Shown here in pieces: positions 15,958 to 25,287 of a stretch of DNA of 64,000 bases (positions within the stretch are counted from its first letter, which is position 1; every line of letters begins with the position of its first letter). This DNA comes from Bradyrhizobium sp. cir1 (GTDB lineage Bacteria > Pseudomonadota > Alphaproteobacteria > Rhizobiales > Xanthobacteraceae), in the NCBI RefSeq assembly GCF_014198245.1, contig NZ_JACIHE010000003.1, forward strand, positions 186,001-250,000. Reading direction: 5' to 3'. The position numbers were made by a program, and so were the translations under genes. The notes beneath the pieces were generated by a model that was not told the DNA's origin, did not search any database, and saw only the letters and a program-made list of their open reading frames with translations.

Positions 15958-16874
15958 GTCGTGGTCTCCGGCGGAAATGTCGGGTTGAGCTCGCGCGCGA
16001 GGGACGCAGCCAGGATGTCGTCGAGCGCGATTGCGTTGGTCGGATGCGGCACGCTGTCGCTGGAGCGAATGGAGCGGATGCCTGCGTCGGTGAATGCAGC
16101 GACCATCGCGGGCGGAAACAGCGCGTGCGTCACAACCGAATCGACGGCGGTCGCGCCCATCGCTTTCAACGTCTTCGCCGCGACCATCAGCGTCGTCCCG
16201 GAGGAGACGATGTCGTCGACCATCAGTGCCGGCCGTCCCGCGAGCAGGGTGGCATCGTCAAACATGATCTCCACGGAGCGGTCGCCGCGCCGGACCTTCC
16301 GCGCCACCGTGTGCTGCAAGCCCAGCCGTCCCGCGAGGTCTCTCACCCACGGCTCGGACTCGGCGTCGGGGCCGATCACGACGGTCGCGGGATCGATGCC
16401 GGCCTTCGCCAGCGCGTTGGCGATCGCCGGCATCGCAGACAGGTTCTCGGCCTCGATCCCGTGAAAGACGGCGCGGATGTCGCTGGTGCGATGCAGATGC
16501 GCGTCCACGGTGACGACACGGTCCACGATCGTCGCGAGCAGCGCACCCATGGCACGCTGGCTGATGGCCTCGCCGGCATGAAACGCAATGTCCTGCCGCA
16601 TGTAGCAGAGATAGGGCGCGACCAGGACCAGCCGCTTGGCGCCGCCGCGTCGCAGCGCCTCGGCGGCGAACAGCAGGGCGATCAGCTTGTCGTTGGGCTC
16701 ATCGAGTGCGGCATAGAGGATGGTGGTGTCGGCCGCGGGCGCGACGGTGACGCGCAGCTCGCCGTCCGGGAAGCGGTGCAGGGCGATCTCGTCGCAGGCA
16801 AGCCCAAGCCGCGCCGCAAGGCGCTTCGCCGCCTTGGTTCCGAAGGGCAGGGTCTGGAACGCGATCGTGCTCAC
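15954..16874 (-). CDS. Ribose-phosphate pyrophosphokinase-like protein
   Basis: A 306-residue PRPP-synthetase-family protein. [11 protein letters not shown] (about 34-44) is the FxDGE segment, [13 protein letters not shown] (about 86-98) the ATP-binding region with Arg-Gln-Asp, TVDAHLH (about 122-128) the divalent-metal site, and [16 protein letters not shown] (about 216-231) the PRPP loop. It is shorter and more divergent than housekeeping Prs and lacks part of the regulatory flexible loop region. It is coupled by 4-nt overlaps on both sides with the phosphorylase and beta-CASP genes, suggesting a salvage role distinct from the main Prs. Confidence 0.85.
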   Translation of the reverse strand: MSTIAFQTLPFGTKAAKRLAARLGLACDEIALHRFPDGELRVTVAPAADTTILYAALDEPNDKLIALLFAAEALRRGGAKRLVLVAPYLCYMRQDIAFHAGEAISQRAMGALLATIVDRVVTVDAHLHRTSDIRAVFHGIEAENLSAMPAIANALAKAGIDPATVVIGPDAESEPWVRDLAGRLGLQHTVARKVRRGDRSVEIMFDDATLLAGRPALMVDDIVSSGTTLMVAAKTLKAMGATAVDSVVTHALFPPAMVAAFTDAGIRSIRSSDSVPHPTNAIALDDILAASLARELNPTFPPETTT

Positions 16875-18445
16875 GAGGTGGTCTTGCCTAGAGGCGCGTC
16901 GTGGCCATTGACGGCGTAGCCGTTCTCAGCAGCGGCGGCGGAGGCTGCCAGATCGTGCTCGGGCCGGTCGAAGGTGTAGACGCGATAGAGCGGCTCGCCC
17001 TGCTCGACGCGGTCGCCGATCTTCTTGAACAGGCGAATGCCCGCGCCCTTGTCGAGCGGCGCGCCCGCGGTGCGGGCGAGGCGATTGAGGCGCAGGCAGT
17101 CGATCGCGGATACCACGCCGTCACGTGCCGCCCTGACGTCGAAGCTGAGCGATCCGAGCTCGGTGCTGCATGTCGAGGGACCCTGGGCGTCGATGATCTT
17201 CTGCATCTGCTTCAGCGCCGCGCCGCTGTCGAGCAGCTCGCGCGCCCGTGCATAGCCGGCGCCGCCGCGCAGCTTCGGATCGTATTCCAGCAGATGGGCG
17301 GCAAGGCGAAGCGACTTCTCGCGCAGATCGCGCGGCGCATCCTTCTCATTGCCGAGCACCGCCATGACGTCATTGGCCTCGAGCACCGGCCCGATGCCGT
17401 TGCCGATCGGCTGGCGGCCGTCGGTCGTGATCACCTCGACCGTGCGCCCGAAGCGGTCGCCGACGAATTCGAACAGCTTTCGCAGCCGCATCGCCTCGAC
17501 CGCGCTGGTGACCTTCGCGGTCGGCCCGACCGGAATGTCGATCAGGAGGTGCGTCGAGCCTGCGGCGATCTTCTTGGACATGATGGAGGCGACCATCTGC
17601 TCGCGGGTATCGAGGCTGAGCGGACGCTCGACCGAGATCAGCACGTCGTCGGCCGGCGACAGGTTCACGTGGCCGCCCCAGATCAGGCAGCCGTTGCAGG
17701 CCGAGACGATCGCCTTCATCTCCTCGACGCCGACATTCACCTGCGCCAGCACCTCCATCGTGTCGGCGGTGCCGGCGGGCGAGGTGATGGCGCGCGAGGA
17801 GGTCTTGGGGATCGGCAGGCCGTGTGCGGCGACGATCGGCACCACGACCATCGAGGTGCGGTTGCCGGGAATGCCGCCGATGCAGTGCTTGTCGACGACG
17901 ACAGGATCGGGCCACACCAGTTGCGTGCCGGCCTTCGCCATCGCCCCGGTGAGAGCCAGCAGCTCATCGCTGGTGATGAAGCTCGCCGAGCCGATCAGGA
18001 AGGCCGCGATTTCCATGTCGGAGTAGCGATAATGCGCGAGGTCGTTGATGATCGCGCCGATCTCGGCCTGGCTCAACGTCCGCCCGTGGATCTTCGCGCG
18101 CACCGCTTCCAGGCTCTCCGGAGGCGAGGCCGGCGTCACCGTGACCGGCGTGCCGACCGGTTCGGCGAAGCGGTGGAATGCGGGCTCGGAGAGGCCGATC
18201 TCGTCCTGGGCCGCCAGCGTGTCGTCGTCCGTGATCAGTAGCGTCGCCAGCAGCACCTTGCCGTTGCGGCGGAGCTCGACGCGGCTGAAGCCCCGAAAGA
18301 TCTCCGCACGCAGCGCCTTCGATCGCCTGGAGATGACGACGACGTTTTCGCGGCCGGTGTCGAGGTGGACGCGGCGGATCTTCAGTTGGGAGCGCAGGAA
18401 GTCAGGGGGCATGGACGGGCCGGCAGCAGAAAGCTCGGCTTCCAT
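16871..18445 (-). CDS. Thymidine phosphorylase family, AMP-phosphorylase type
   Basis: A 524-residue protein of the long (archaeal DeoA-like) branch of nucleoside phosphorylases. An extra N-terminal domain (1-85) precedes the catalytic core. [20 protein letters not shown] (about 182-201) is the phosphate loop; the GxPGNxT form is that of AMP phosphorylase rather than DKHSTGGVGD of classical thymidine phosphorylase. [19 protein letters not shown] follows, and the C-terminal domain has [22 protein letters not shown]. In archaea this enzyme turns NMP and phosphate into ribose-1,5-bisphosphate and base. The first gene of a coupled three-gene operon. Substrate here is inference. Confidence 0.85.
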   Translation of the reverse strand: MEAELSAAGPSMPPDFLRSQLKIRRVHLDTGRENVVVISRRSKALRAEIFRGFSRVELRRNGKVLLATLLITDDDTLAAQDEIGLSEPAFHRFAEPVGTPVTVTPASPPESLEAVRAKIHGRTLSQAEIGAIINDLAHYRYSDMEIAAFLIGSASFITSDELLALTGAMAKAGTQLVWPDPVVVDKHCIGGIPGNRTSMVVVPIVAAHGLPIPKTSSRAITSPAGTADTMEVLAQVNVGVEEMKAIVSACNGCLIWGGHVNLSPADDVLISVERPLSLDTREQMVASIMSKKIAAGSTHLLIDIPVGPTAKVTSAVEAMRLRKLFEFVGDRFGRTVEVITTDGRQPIGNGIGPVLEANDVMAVLGNEKDAPRDLREKSLRLAAHLLEYDPKLRGGAGYARARELLDSGAALKQMQKIIDAQGPSTCSTELGSLSFDVRAARDGVVSAIDCLRLNRLARTAGAPLDKGAGIRLFKKIGDRVEQGEPLYRVYTFDRPEHDLAASAAAAENGYAVNGHDAPLGKTTS

Positions 18446-18563
18446 GCTTAGCCGTCGCCGCCGCTGTGCTGTTGACCCAGATCATGGTCTGCGGCGCCGG
18501 CAGGGCCGCGCGCCGCGACGATATCGCCGATCTCGGGAGGCTGCACCGGGCCGGGTATGCCGC

Positions 18564-18728
18564 CTACTTCGTGGCGGCGTCGATCGAATTGAACTTGTTG
18601 TTCAGCAGCGCGCTGCCCGTGTTGTTCACGACAGCGACGATCGCGAGCGCGATGCCGGCGGCGATCAGGCAGTACTCGATAGCAGTGGCTGCACTTTCAT
18701 CGGCAAGAAAGGACCTGAGCAAAGCCAT
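18564..18728 (-). CDS. Flp/Fap-type type IVb pilin
   Basis: A 54-residue protein: a short leader (MALLRSFLADESAATAIEY) and a hydrophobic helix (CLIAAGIALAIVAVVNNTG), as in Flp pilins, where DESGATAIEYGLIA is typical. Glu18 and Tyr19 match the Glu-Tyr pair needed for pilin processing in the family. It is normally cleaved by a CpaA/TadV prepilin peptidase and assembled by Tad machinery; none of those genes is in the window, so it is an orphan copy. A Cys replaces the Gly usually found after the Tyr. Confidence 0.88.
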   Translation of the reverse strand: MALLRSFLADESAATAIEYCLIAAGIALAIVAVVNNTGSALLNNKFNSIDAATK

Positions 18729-19130
18729 CGTCAACTCCTGTTCATCCGTCTAACGTAGGCTGGTGCCGTTTTCGGAATGGTAAATTGATTCACTAAGTTT
18801 TTCGCGGTGCGCGCACGCCAAAGCGCAAGGTCGGATGGTCTCGACCTCGGGCCTTATATACTGCCTTCCTTGATTTAAGGTTTCGTCACCCAATGCAGGT
18901 GCGTTCGACCGTGTCGCCGCAATATCAGGACTCGATCGCGCATCCGGACGCGGCCTTGCCGTGGCGCCTCAGTGCGGCTGCGAGGCGCCCGGCTGCATCG
19001 CGCGCAAACCTTGGCTTCAATCGACGGCGCGACCGTGGCGTACGCAAAGGCAATCGACGGTTAATTTTGTATTCCGTAGGACGACTTGGCGCCTCGCGGT
19101 GTTAAGATGCGACTTAACGGATTGTTGAGG
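18729..19130. other. Intergenic region, no gene supported
   Basis: Upstream of the pilin the sequence is relatively AT-rich (near 18775-18800), consistent with its promoter. A 70-codon plus-strand frame at 18893 has no domain-like content. No strong hairpin or repeat was seen. Confidence 0.45.
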
Positions 19131-19367
19131 CTATTTGCGGTGGGCGTCCGCGTTCAGCGCCCGCAGCATCGCGATGCGGGCGAACATCGTCCAGCCGCCG
19201 CCCGTCTCGGCCGCCTGGATCAGGGTTTCGATCGCGGTCTGCCAGTGGCTGGTGTGCTGCGCATCCTCCGGCAGCTGCATGATGTGATCGGCCGCCTCCT
19301 GCAGTGTCCGCAGCCTGCGCCCATTGCGGAGCGGGACCGGATCGTCGAACGCCGCCGACCAGGGCAT
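19131..19367 (-). CDS. Small conserved hypothetical protein
   Basis: A 78-residue helical protein starting MPWSAAFDDPVPLRNGRRLR, with LQEAADHIMQLPEDAQHTSH in the middle and GGGWTMFARIAMLRALNADA at the end. The family is frequent in Bradyrhizobium (one or more copies per genome, as I recall); function unknown. A frameshifted relative lies on the island at 9930-10193. It stands 58 nt downstream of ku and may be cotranscribed with it. Confidence 0.7.
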   Translation of the reverse strand: MPWSAAFDDPVPLRNGRRLRTLQEAADHIMQLPEDAQHTSHWQTAIETLIQAAETGGGWTMFARIAMLRALNADAHRK

Positions 19368-19425
19368 GTCAGGCCGGCCGACCGGAGGGGAGGGACATCA
19401 CAGCGCGATCGCGGGGCGGGTGCTG

Positions 19426-20421
19426 CTAGCTGGCCTTCTTCGCCCGCGCCGGCGCGCGCACCGGCTTGTCGGCCTTCTTCGAAGCTTCCTTGGTCGCTTC
19501 CTTGGGGGGCGCCTTGGCCGCGGCGTCCCTGCCGCCCTTGCCTGATATCGGCAGCAGCATCTCGCGCTGGCCCTCGACGCGCTTCTTCGGCTTCTTGCCC
19601 TTGACGGCCTCCTTGGCGACCTTCGCCACAGGCGCCGTTTCCTTCTCGGTCGCGAGGCTCTTCTTCAGCGCGTCCATCAGGTTGATGACGTTGCCGCCCG
19701 TCTTCGGCGCCGCCTTCGCGGTGATGGGCATGCCGCTGCGCTTCTTGTTGATGAGATCGATCAGAGCGGTCTCGTAGTGATCCTCGAACAGCTCGGGCTC
19801 GAACGCGCCGGACTTCTTCTCCACGATGTGCTTTGCAAGGTCGAGCATGTCCTTGGTTAGCTTGACGTCCTGGATGTCGTCGAAATATTCCTGCTCGCTG
19901 CGCACCTCGTAGGGGTAGCGCAGCAGCGTGCCCATCAGGCCGCTCTCGAGCGGCTCCAGCGCGATGATGTGCTCGCGGTTGGTCAGCACCACGCGGCCGA
20001 TCGCGACCTTGTCCATGCTGCGGATGGTCTCGCGGATCACGGCATAGGCGTCGTGGCCGACCTTGCCGTCCGGCACGAGGTAGTAGGGGCGGATCAGATA
20101 GCGGTTGTCGATGTCGGCCTTCGGCACGAACTCGTCGATCTCGATCGTGTGCGTGGAGTCGAGCGCGATGTCGTCGAGCTCGTCCTTGGTGACCTCGATA
20201 TAGGTGTCGGTGTCGACCTTGTAGCCCTTGACGATGTCCTCGGACGTGACCTCGTCACCGGTCTCGGCATCGACCTTGAGGTACTTGATCCGGTGGCCGG
20301 TCTTCCGGTTGATCTGGTTGAAGGAGACCTTCTCGGTATCCGAAGTGGCCGGATAGAGCGCGACCGGGCAGGTCACGAGCGACAAACGCAGAAAACCTTT
20401 CCAATTGGCGCGGGGGGCCAT
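19426..20421 (-). CDS. ku: Non-homologous end-joining protein Ku
   Basis: A 331-residue bacterial Ku. The N-terminal beta-barrel core is complete: MAPRANWKGFLRLSLVTCPV, then RIKYLKVDAETGDEV, ALDSTHTIEIDEFVPKADID and YPYEVRSEQEYF. The C-terminal 80 residues are lysine/alanine-rich, an extension known to contact DNA and the ligase LigD. Ku forms a homodimeric ring on DNA ends and recruits LigD. No ligD is in this window; Bradyrhizobium-type genomes usually have several ku copies, some apart from ligD. Annotated from a clear family match. Confidence 0.95.
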   Translation of the reverse strand: MAPRANWKGFLRLSLVTCPVALYPATSDTEKVSFNQINRKTGHRIKYLKVDAETGDEVTSEDIVKGYKVDTDTYIEVTKDELDDIALDSTHTIEIDEFVPKADIDNRYLIRPYYLVPDGKVGHDAYAVIRETIRSMDKVAIGRVVLTNREHIIALEPLESGLMGTLLRYPYEVRSEQEYFDDIQDVKLTKDMLDLAKHIVEKKSGAFEPELFEDHYETALIDLINKKRSGMPITAKAAPKTGGNVINLMDALKKSLATEKETAPVAKVAKEAVKGKKPKKRVEGQREMLLPISGKGGRDAAAKAPPKEATKEASKKADKPVRAPARAKKAS

Positions 20422-20662
20422 GGGCTACTCCAAACGCAACAGGGGACAGACCTATGAGAATACCATCGAGGAACACCGAATCATAGCAAGCGGCGGGGCG
20501 GAATCTTGCAACTGCGTTAACCGCCGGGCGGGGCCTGCGTGGCGCGCGGAGCCGCCGCGGCCCGGCGCCCGGAACATCGCGGATGATCACGCGTTGCCCC
20601 TGACTTGTCTGGCCGCGAGGAGCTCGCGGCATCGGAGGCGACAGCCAGAGATTGAGGTCACC

Positions 20663-20818
20663 ATGGCAACCACGCGAGAGCAGCGTCAGATCGTCGAAAC
20701 TTCGACCGAGGCGCGCCAGGGCGAACCTGGACCGTCGGTGGCGGCGCTGCTCGCCATCTCGACCGGGCTGGCGATCCTGATCCTCGCCGTCATCTGGTTC
20801 GTGTTCTTCCGGACCTGA
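20663..20818 (+). CDS. Small single-TM protein divergent from ku
   Basis: A 51-residue ORF: a polar N-terminus (MATTREQRQIVETSTEARQG) and one membrane helix (SVAALLAISTGLAILILAVI) ending WFVFFRT. No cleavage site, so probably inner-membrane anchored. It is transcribed away from ku across a 241-base gap. Similar one-TM micro-proteins are common in rhizobia and uncharacterised. A GGTCACC run upstream of the ATG gives a modest ribosome-binding site. Confidence 0.6.
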   Translation: MATTREQRQIVETSTEARQGEPGPSVAALLAISTGLAILILAVIWFVFFRT

Positions 20819-21048
20819 CGGCCCCGACCGGAACGCTCCGGGCCTTCCTAATCGCCGCGTAACGCGGCACATTGCGCCCGCCAGGCCGCCGGCTCGTCCG
20901 GCTTGCTTGGCGGGCGCAGTCGCGTTGGCGGACGACAGGTCGTATATGACCAAAAAATAACGTCGGCGGTTCCCCGCGTTCATATTCAGTTCACGCCGGA
21001 ATTGCTCATCTCGGGGCGTGTTCATGCTGCCTATGTCTGGAGAGAAGC

Positions 21049-21723
21049 GTGCGCCTGCTCGTTGTTGAGGACGACCCCGATCTCAATCGCCAGCTCACCA
21101 AAGCGCTGACGGACGCCGGTTATGTCGTCGACCGCGCCTTCGACGGCGAGGAGGGACACTATCTCGGCGACAACGAGCCGTACGATGCCGTCGTGCTCGA
21201 TATCGGCCTGCCGAAGAAGGACGGCATTTCGGTGCTGGAGGCCTGGCGCCGCAACGGCCGCACCATGCCGGTCCTGATCCTGACCGCGCGCGACCGCTGG
21301 AGCGACAAGGTGCAGGGCTTCGACGCCGGCGCCGACGACTATGTCGCAAAGCCGTTCCATCTGGAGGAGGTGCTGGCCCGCATCCGCGCGCTGCTGCGCC
21401 GCTCCACCGGCCATGCCCAGAGCGAGCTGAGCTGCGGCCCCGTCACGCTCGACACCAGGACCGGCCGGGTCAGCGTGTCAGGCAACCCCGTCAAGATGAC
21501 GTCGCACGAATATCGGCTTCTGGCCTACCTGATGCATCATTCCGGGCGCGTCGTCTCCCGCACCGAGCTGGTCGAGCATCTCTACGACCAGGATTTCGAC
21601 CGCGACTCCAACACCATCGAGGTCTTCGTCGGCCGCATCCGCAAGAAGCTCGACGTCGACATCATCCAGACCGTGCGCGGCCTCGGCTATCTCCTGACCC
21701 CGCCGCCCGCGCCGGGCGCCTGA
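21049..21723 (+). CDS. feuP: OmpR/PhoP-type response regulator FeuP
   Basis: A 224-residue regulator. The receiver has the acidic pocket in VVEDDPDL (Asp9-Asp10), phospho-acceptor Asp51 in VVLDIGLPKKDG, and Lys101 in YVAKPFHLEE. The C-terminal winged helix includes MTSHEYRLLAYLMHHSGRVV and TVRGLGYLL. GTG start at 21049 with GGAGAGAAGC upstream. It is followed 120 nt later by its histidine kinase. The sequence and its place before cycHJKL-degP match rhizobial FeuP, first described in iron uptake and later linked to osmoadaptation and cyclic glucan export. Confidence 0.82.
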   Translation: MRLLVVEDDPDLNRQLTKALTDAGYVVDRAFDGEEGHYLGDNEPYDAVVLDIGLPKKDGISVLEAWRRNGRTMPVLILTARDRWSDKVQGFDAGADDYVAKPFHLEEVLARIRALLRRSTGHAQSELSCGPVTLDTRTGRVSVSGNPVKMTSHEYRLLAYLMHHSGRVVSRTELVEHLYDQDFDRDSNTIEVFVGRIRKKLDVDIIQTVRGLGYLLTPPPAPGA

Positions 21724-21843
21724 GGCCTGCGCCTGAGGCCTGCGTCTGAGGCCTTCCTGGGCTTGACGGGAGGCCGAACAGGGCCCTTGGTCCGGTCATG
21801 ATCTCCGACGCCCTGATATCCTGCGCCCGCCGGGACCCTGCCG

Positions 21844-23220
21844 ATGGCTGCTAGCTCACTTGCCAATCGCCTGTTCCTGTCGGCGACGGCATGGCTCGTG
21901 GTGATCCTGGCCATCACCGGCGTGGTGCTGTCGTCGGTCTACAAGAACGCCACCGAGCGCGCCTTCGACCGCCGGCTCAATCTCTATCTGCGCACCCTCA
22001 TCGCCGAAGTCGCGACCCCGGACGAGCCGCCGGACCGCCAGTTCCAGTCGCTCGGCGAGCCGCTGTTCGAGCTGCCGCTGTCCGGTTGGTACTGGCAGAT
22101 CACGCGCACCGACACCGAGAAGCCGGAGGTGCGCTCCTCGCGCTCGCTCTGGGACAAGAAGCTGCCGAAGCTGGAGGAGCAGGGCGCCGAGCTCACCGCC
22201 GCCGGCATCCGGCTCGGCTATGTCGACGGGCCCGAAGGGCAGAATTTGCGGATGGTGGAGCGGCCGGTTGATCTCGGCGCCGACGGCAAATATCTGGTCA
22301 GCGTCGCCGGTGACGACACCGAGATCTTCGACGAGACGCGGAGCTTCGACTACTACCTCGGCGGCACCTTCACCGCGCTCGGCATCGTGCTGCTCCTGAC
22401 CACCGTGTTCCAGGTCCGCTTTGGCCTCGCGCCGCTCAAGCGCATCTCGGAATCGATCGCCGACATCCGTTCGGGGCGGGCGGAGCGGCTCGAAGGCGAA
22501 TTCCCGGTCGAGATCGCGCCGCTGGCGCGCGAGACCAATGCGCTGATCGACGCCAATCGCGAGATCGTCGAGCGCGCCCGCACCCATGTCGGCAATCTCG
22601 CCCATGCGATCAAGACGCCGCTCTCGGTGATCGTGAACGAGGCAGGCAGCCACGCCGCCGAGCCGTTCGCAGCCAAGGTGATGGAGCAGGCGGACGTGAT
22701 GCGCGATCAGCTCGCCCATCATCTGGAGCGCGCGCGCATTGCGGCGCGCGTCTCGGTCGTCGCGACCGTGACGGAGGTTGCGCCTGCGATCGAGGCGCTG
22801 CGGCGGACCATGGAGAAGATCCACCGCGATCGCGGCATCGTCGTCGAGGCCAAGGCCGATCCGTCGGCAAAGTTTCGCGGCGAGCGGCAGGATCTGGAGG
22901 AGATGGTCGGCAATCTCGTCGACAATGCCTGCAAATGGGCGGCCTCAAAGGTCTTCATCGAGGTGCTGGTCGAGGCGCCGCATCAGGCGGGCGCGGGTCC
23001 GCGCCTGCGGATCATCGTCGACGACGACGGCCGCGGCCTGTCGGAGGTGGAGCGGGCCCAGGTGTCCCGGCGCGGCCAGCGGCTCGACGAGTCCAAGCCC
23101 GGCTCGGGGCTAGGCCTGTCCATCGTGACCGACCTTGCCGCCCTCTATGGCGGCAGCCTCTCGCTCAGCGGCGCGCCGATCGGGGGGCTGCGGGCCGAAC
23201 TGGTGCTTCCCGGAATATAA
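21844..23220 (+). CDS. feuQ: Sensor histidine kinase FeuQ
   Basis: A 458-residue membrane kinase. TM1 spans about 10-32 and TM2 about 172-195, enclosing a periplasmic sensor of about 140 residues. A HAMP-like linker follows (LAPLKRISESIADIRSGRAE). The phosphorylatable His lies in GNLAHAIKTPLSVIVNEAG (about 254-272). The catalytic domain has the N-box NLVDNACKWA, G1 DDDGRGL and G2 GSGLGLSIV. The PhoQ-like domain order fits FeuQ. Its partner is the upstream FeuP. The signal is not evident from sequence. Confidence 0.82.
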   Translation: MAASSLANRLFLSATAWLVVILAITGVVLSSVYKNATERAFDRRLNLYLRTLIAEVATPDEPPDRQFQSLGEPLFELPLSGWYWQITRTDTEKPEVRSSRSLWDKKLPKLEEQGAELTAAGIRLGYVDGPEGQNLRMVERPVDLGADGKYLVSVAGDDTEIFDETRSFDYYLGGTFTALGIVLLLTTVFQVRFGLAPLKRISESIADIRSGRAERLEGEFPVEIAPLARETNALIDANREIVERARTHVGNLAHAIKTPLSVIVNEAGSHAAEPFAAKVMEQADVMRDQLAHHLERARIAARVSVVATVTEVAPAIEALRRTMEKIHRDRGIVVEAKADPSAKFRGERQDLEEMVGNLVDNACKWAASKVFIEVLVEAPHQAGAGPRLRIIVDDDGRGLSEVERAQVSRRGQRLDESKPGSGLGLSIVTDLAALYGGSLSLSGAPIGGLRAELVLPGI

Positions 23221-23381
23221 TCCTCTGCTCCCAAGGGGTTACTGGGCCTGCGGAGCGCCGATCCGGAGCAAAACGGGGGCATTCGAGCCAACGTCCTCAA
23301 CGGCTTCTTAAGGCGAAGCCACCTATGATCGCGCCCGGACGCATCCCATGTCCGCCATTTTACCGTGCATTACCCGGGCGC

Positions 23382-24785
23382 ATGAGCCAGACATCGATCG
23401 AGCGGCTGAGGGAATATCTCGCGCAGCTCCCGCCGCAGTCGCAGGCGCTGCTGATGCGGGAGTTCGAGCGCGCGCTCGAGCGCGGCCAGGACACGGCTGT
23501 GGCCACCCTTGTGCTCGAGCAGTTGCGCAAGATCGTCCGCAAGACCGAAGCCGACGAGGCCCCGCCACCGCGCACCGACGATCTGTCGCGCCTCTTGTTC
23601 CAGGTGCTGGAACCGTTCCTGGTCGAAGCGGGCGCTCCCATCCGGGTCGGCCAGATCCGTCGCTCCTCGTTGCATCCGATCTGGCAATGGCTCGGCCGCG
23701 ACGGCGCCCCGGACAAGGTGAACGAATTCGAGGCGACGCTGGCGCGCATGCCGGCCTCCGACAATGCGGGGCAGGTTGAAGCGCTTGCCCAGAAGCTGCA
23801 GGCCGTCGCCGCGGACGCGATCTTCGCGCTGACGGGGCCGGGCGGCGGCGACAAGTCGCGCGCGCTCGCCCGGGTCGGCCCGCCCAACGTGATCGAGGAT
23901 CTCTATTCGGTCGGCGCGGTGCTCCAGGTCCGGGAAGCCATCGCCACGCTGAACGAGAAGCTGCCGCGCACCGTGCGCGCCTTCGGCGATCCCCAGATCG
24001 CCTCGGTGACCTCGGCGCTCAACATTCCGGCGCTCCAGACGCCGCAGATGCTGCCCTTCGCGCTGTCGGTGGTCGTGCAGCGCATGACCGCGCCCTGGCA
24101 GATCATCCGCCTCGCCATTAAGATCGCCGCCTCCGACGACGAGATCCGTGTCGCGGCAACGCCCTATGGCGTCGCCGTCACGATCGCCCTGCACGATTTG
24201 TCCTGCGTGGCCGCGATCCTGCGCACGGATATCAAGCGCGGCCATTTCGACAATGTCGCCGACAACCTCAAGGCGCTGCACGATGGCGTGCGCGGCCTGC
24301 GCACGGAACTCGATCTGCGCAACGATTCCGTCTGGGGCAAGCAGTTGACCTCGATCCGGGCCGACATCTCCAATGCGCTGCAATCCGAGATCGACAGCGT
24401 TCCCGGCCGCGTGCGCCGCATCCTGCGCCAGCGGCCCGAGAAGGACATTCCGCCGGGGGCGCGGATCGACAGCACCGAGGTGGAGGAAACCGCGGCGCTG
24501 ATCGATTTCGTCGCGACCTGCCGCAACTACGCGAGCGAGCTTGCGATCAACGAGGTGACGCTGCGCACCTATTCCGACCTGCAGCAATATGTCGAACGCT
24601 CGACCGAGCAGCTGGTGCAGTCGCTGCGCGCCGCCGATCACAAGGTCCGCACCTATCGCCAGCAGCAGGTGCAGGCCGCGATTCGCTTCTGCCAGGTGCT
24701 GTTCGGCGATGATTACGCGTCGCTGATGAGCCGCGCCGCGGAGAACGCAGCGACCGGCGAGCGCAAATCGTCGCGCGCAAGCTGA
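23382..24785 (+). CDS. Large conserved hypothetical protein of unknown function
   Basis: A 467-residue, mainly helical, soluble-looking protein. The start is MSQTSIERLREYLAQLPPQS; an ATG at 23325 in frame is an alternative. The middle part has a long hydrophobic helix pair (MLPFALSVVVQRMTAPWQII and RLAIKIAASDDEIRV), the end a charged coiled-coil-like region (about 375-440) with a basic tail. No catalytic motif is visible. It lies between feuQ and the cytochrome c maturation genes and has its own 160-base leader. I do not recognise the family; a membrane-associated or scaffold role is only a guess. Confidence 0.7.
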   Translation: MSQTSIERLREYLAQLPPQSQALLMREFERALERGQDTAVATLVLEQLRKIVRKTEADEAPPPRTDDLSRLLFQVLEPFLVEAGAPIRVGQIRRSSLHPIWQWLGRDGAPDKVNEFEATLARMPASDNAGQVEALAQKLQAVAADAIFALTGPGGGDKSRALARVGPPNVIEDLYSVGAVLQVREAIATLNEKLPRTVRAFGDPQIASVTSALNIPALQTPQMLPFALSVVVQRMTAPWQIIRLAIKIAASDDEIRVAATPYGVAVTIALHDLSCVAAILRTDIKRGHFDNVADNLKALHDGVRGLRTELDLRNDSVWGKQLTSIRADISNALQSEIDSVPGRVRRILRQRPEKDIPPGARIDSTEVEETAALIDFVATCRNYASELAINEVTLRTYSDLQQYVERSTEQLVQSLRAADHKVRTYRQQQVQAAIRFCQVLFGDDYASLMSRAAENAATGERKSSRAS

Positions 24786-24885
24786 TTCAAGCGCATATTT
24801 TCGTGATCACAATTTGTGGTTGACGCTGCCGGTGGCGGGCCCTACGGTCGCTGCGCAAGCTTTTGGAATTTCTACCTGTGGGCGC

Positions 24886-25155
24886 ATGAAATCCATTATC
24901 AGCTCCATCGAGATCGAGAACCGCGTCATTGTTGCCAAGTATCAAAGGCTGATGGTGGGGGCGAAGGTCGTGCTGGTCGAGAAGGCCAGCGGCCGGCAAC
25001 TGCCTGAGACAGTCACCAGGGTTGCTTCTCGGGTTCCGGTCGGGGCGGTGCGCATCAGGTTGCCGGATGCGATTCCGCCGGGAACGTACTTCCTGAAGGC
25101 CTTCAACGGTCACGGCGAGGATGCCGCCCGGAGTGCCGACTTCGAGATCGGCTAA
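24886..25155 (+). CDS. Small hypothetical beta-sandwich-like protein
   Basis: An 89-residue ORF starting MKSIISSIEIENRVIVAKYQ. Alternating hydrophobic residues (KVVLVEKASGRQLPETVTRV, VRIRLPDAIPPGTYFLKA) suggest a beta-sandwich like IPT/TIG or bacterial Ig-like modules, with the terminal strand DFEIG. No signal peptide in this form; a longer start at 24814 would give a hydrophobic, signal-like N-terminus. Function unknown. Confidence 0.55.
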   Translation: MKSIISSIEIENRVIVAKYQRLMVGAKVVLVEKASGRQLPETVTRVASRVPVGAVRIRLPDAIPPGTYFLKAFNGHGEDAARSADFEIG

Positions 25156-25287
25156 GCCGTTGGGATCGTGACCGTTTCAGGACAGCGCGCGGTCGCGCCA
25201 AATTGACAATTGTCAATTGCCGCATTGTCCGGCCGTGGTGTAAAGCCACCTGTGGGCGCGGGTGGCGCGCTGCCGGAAGCTTGCCAG

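Noticed and set aside
18893..19105. 70-codon plus-strand ORF in the gap after the pilin
   Set aside because: Basic, low-complexity residues, no ribosome-binding site and no known relatives.
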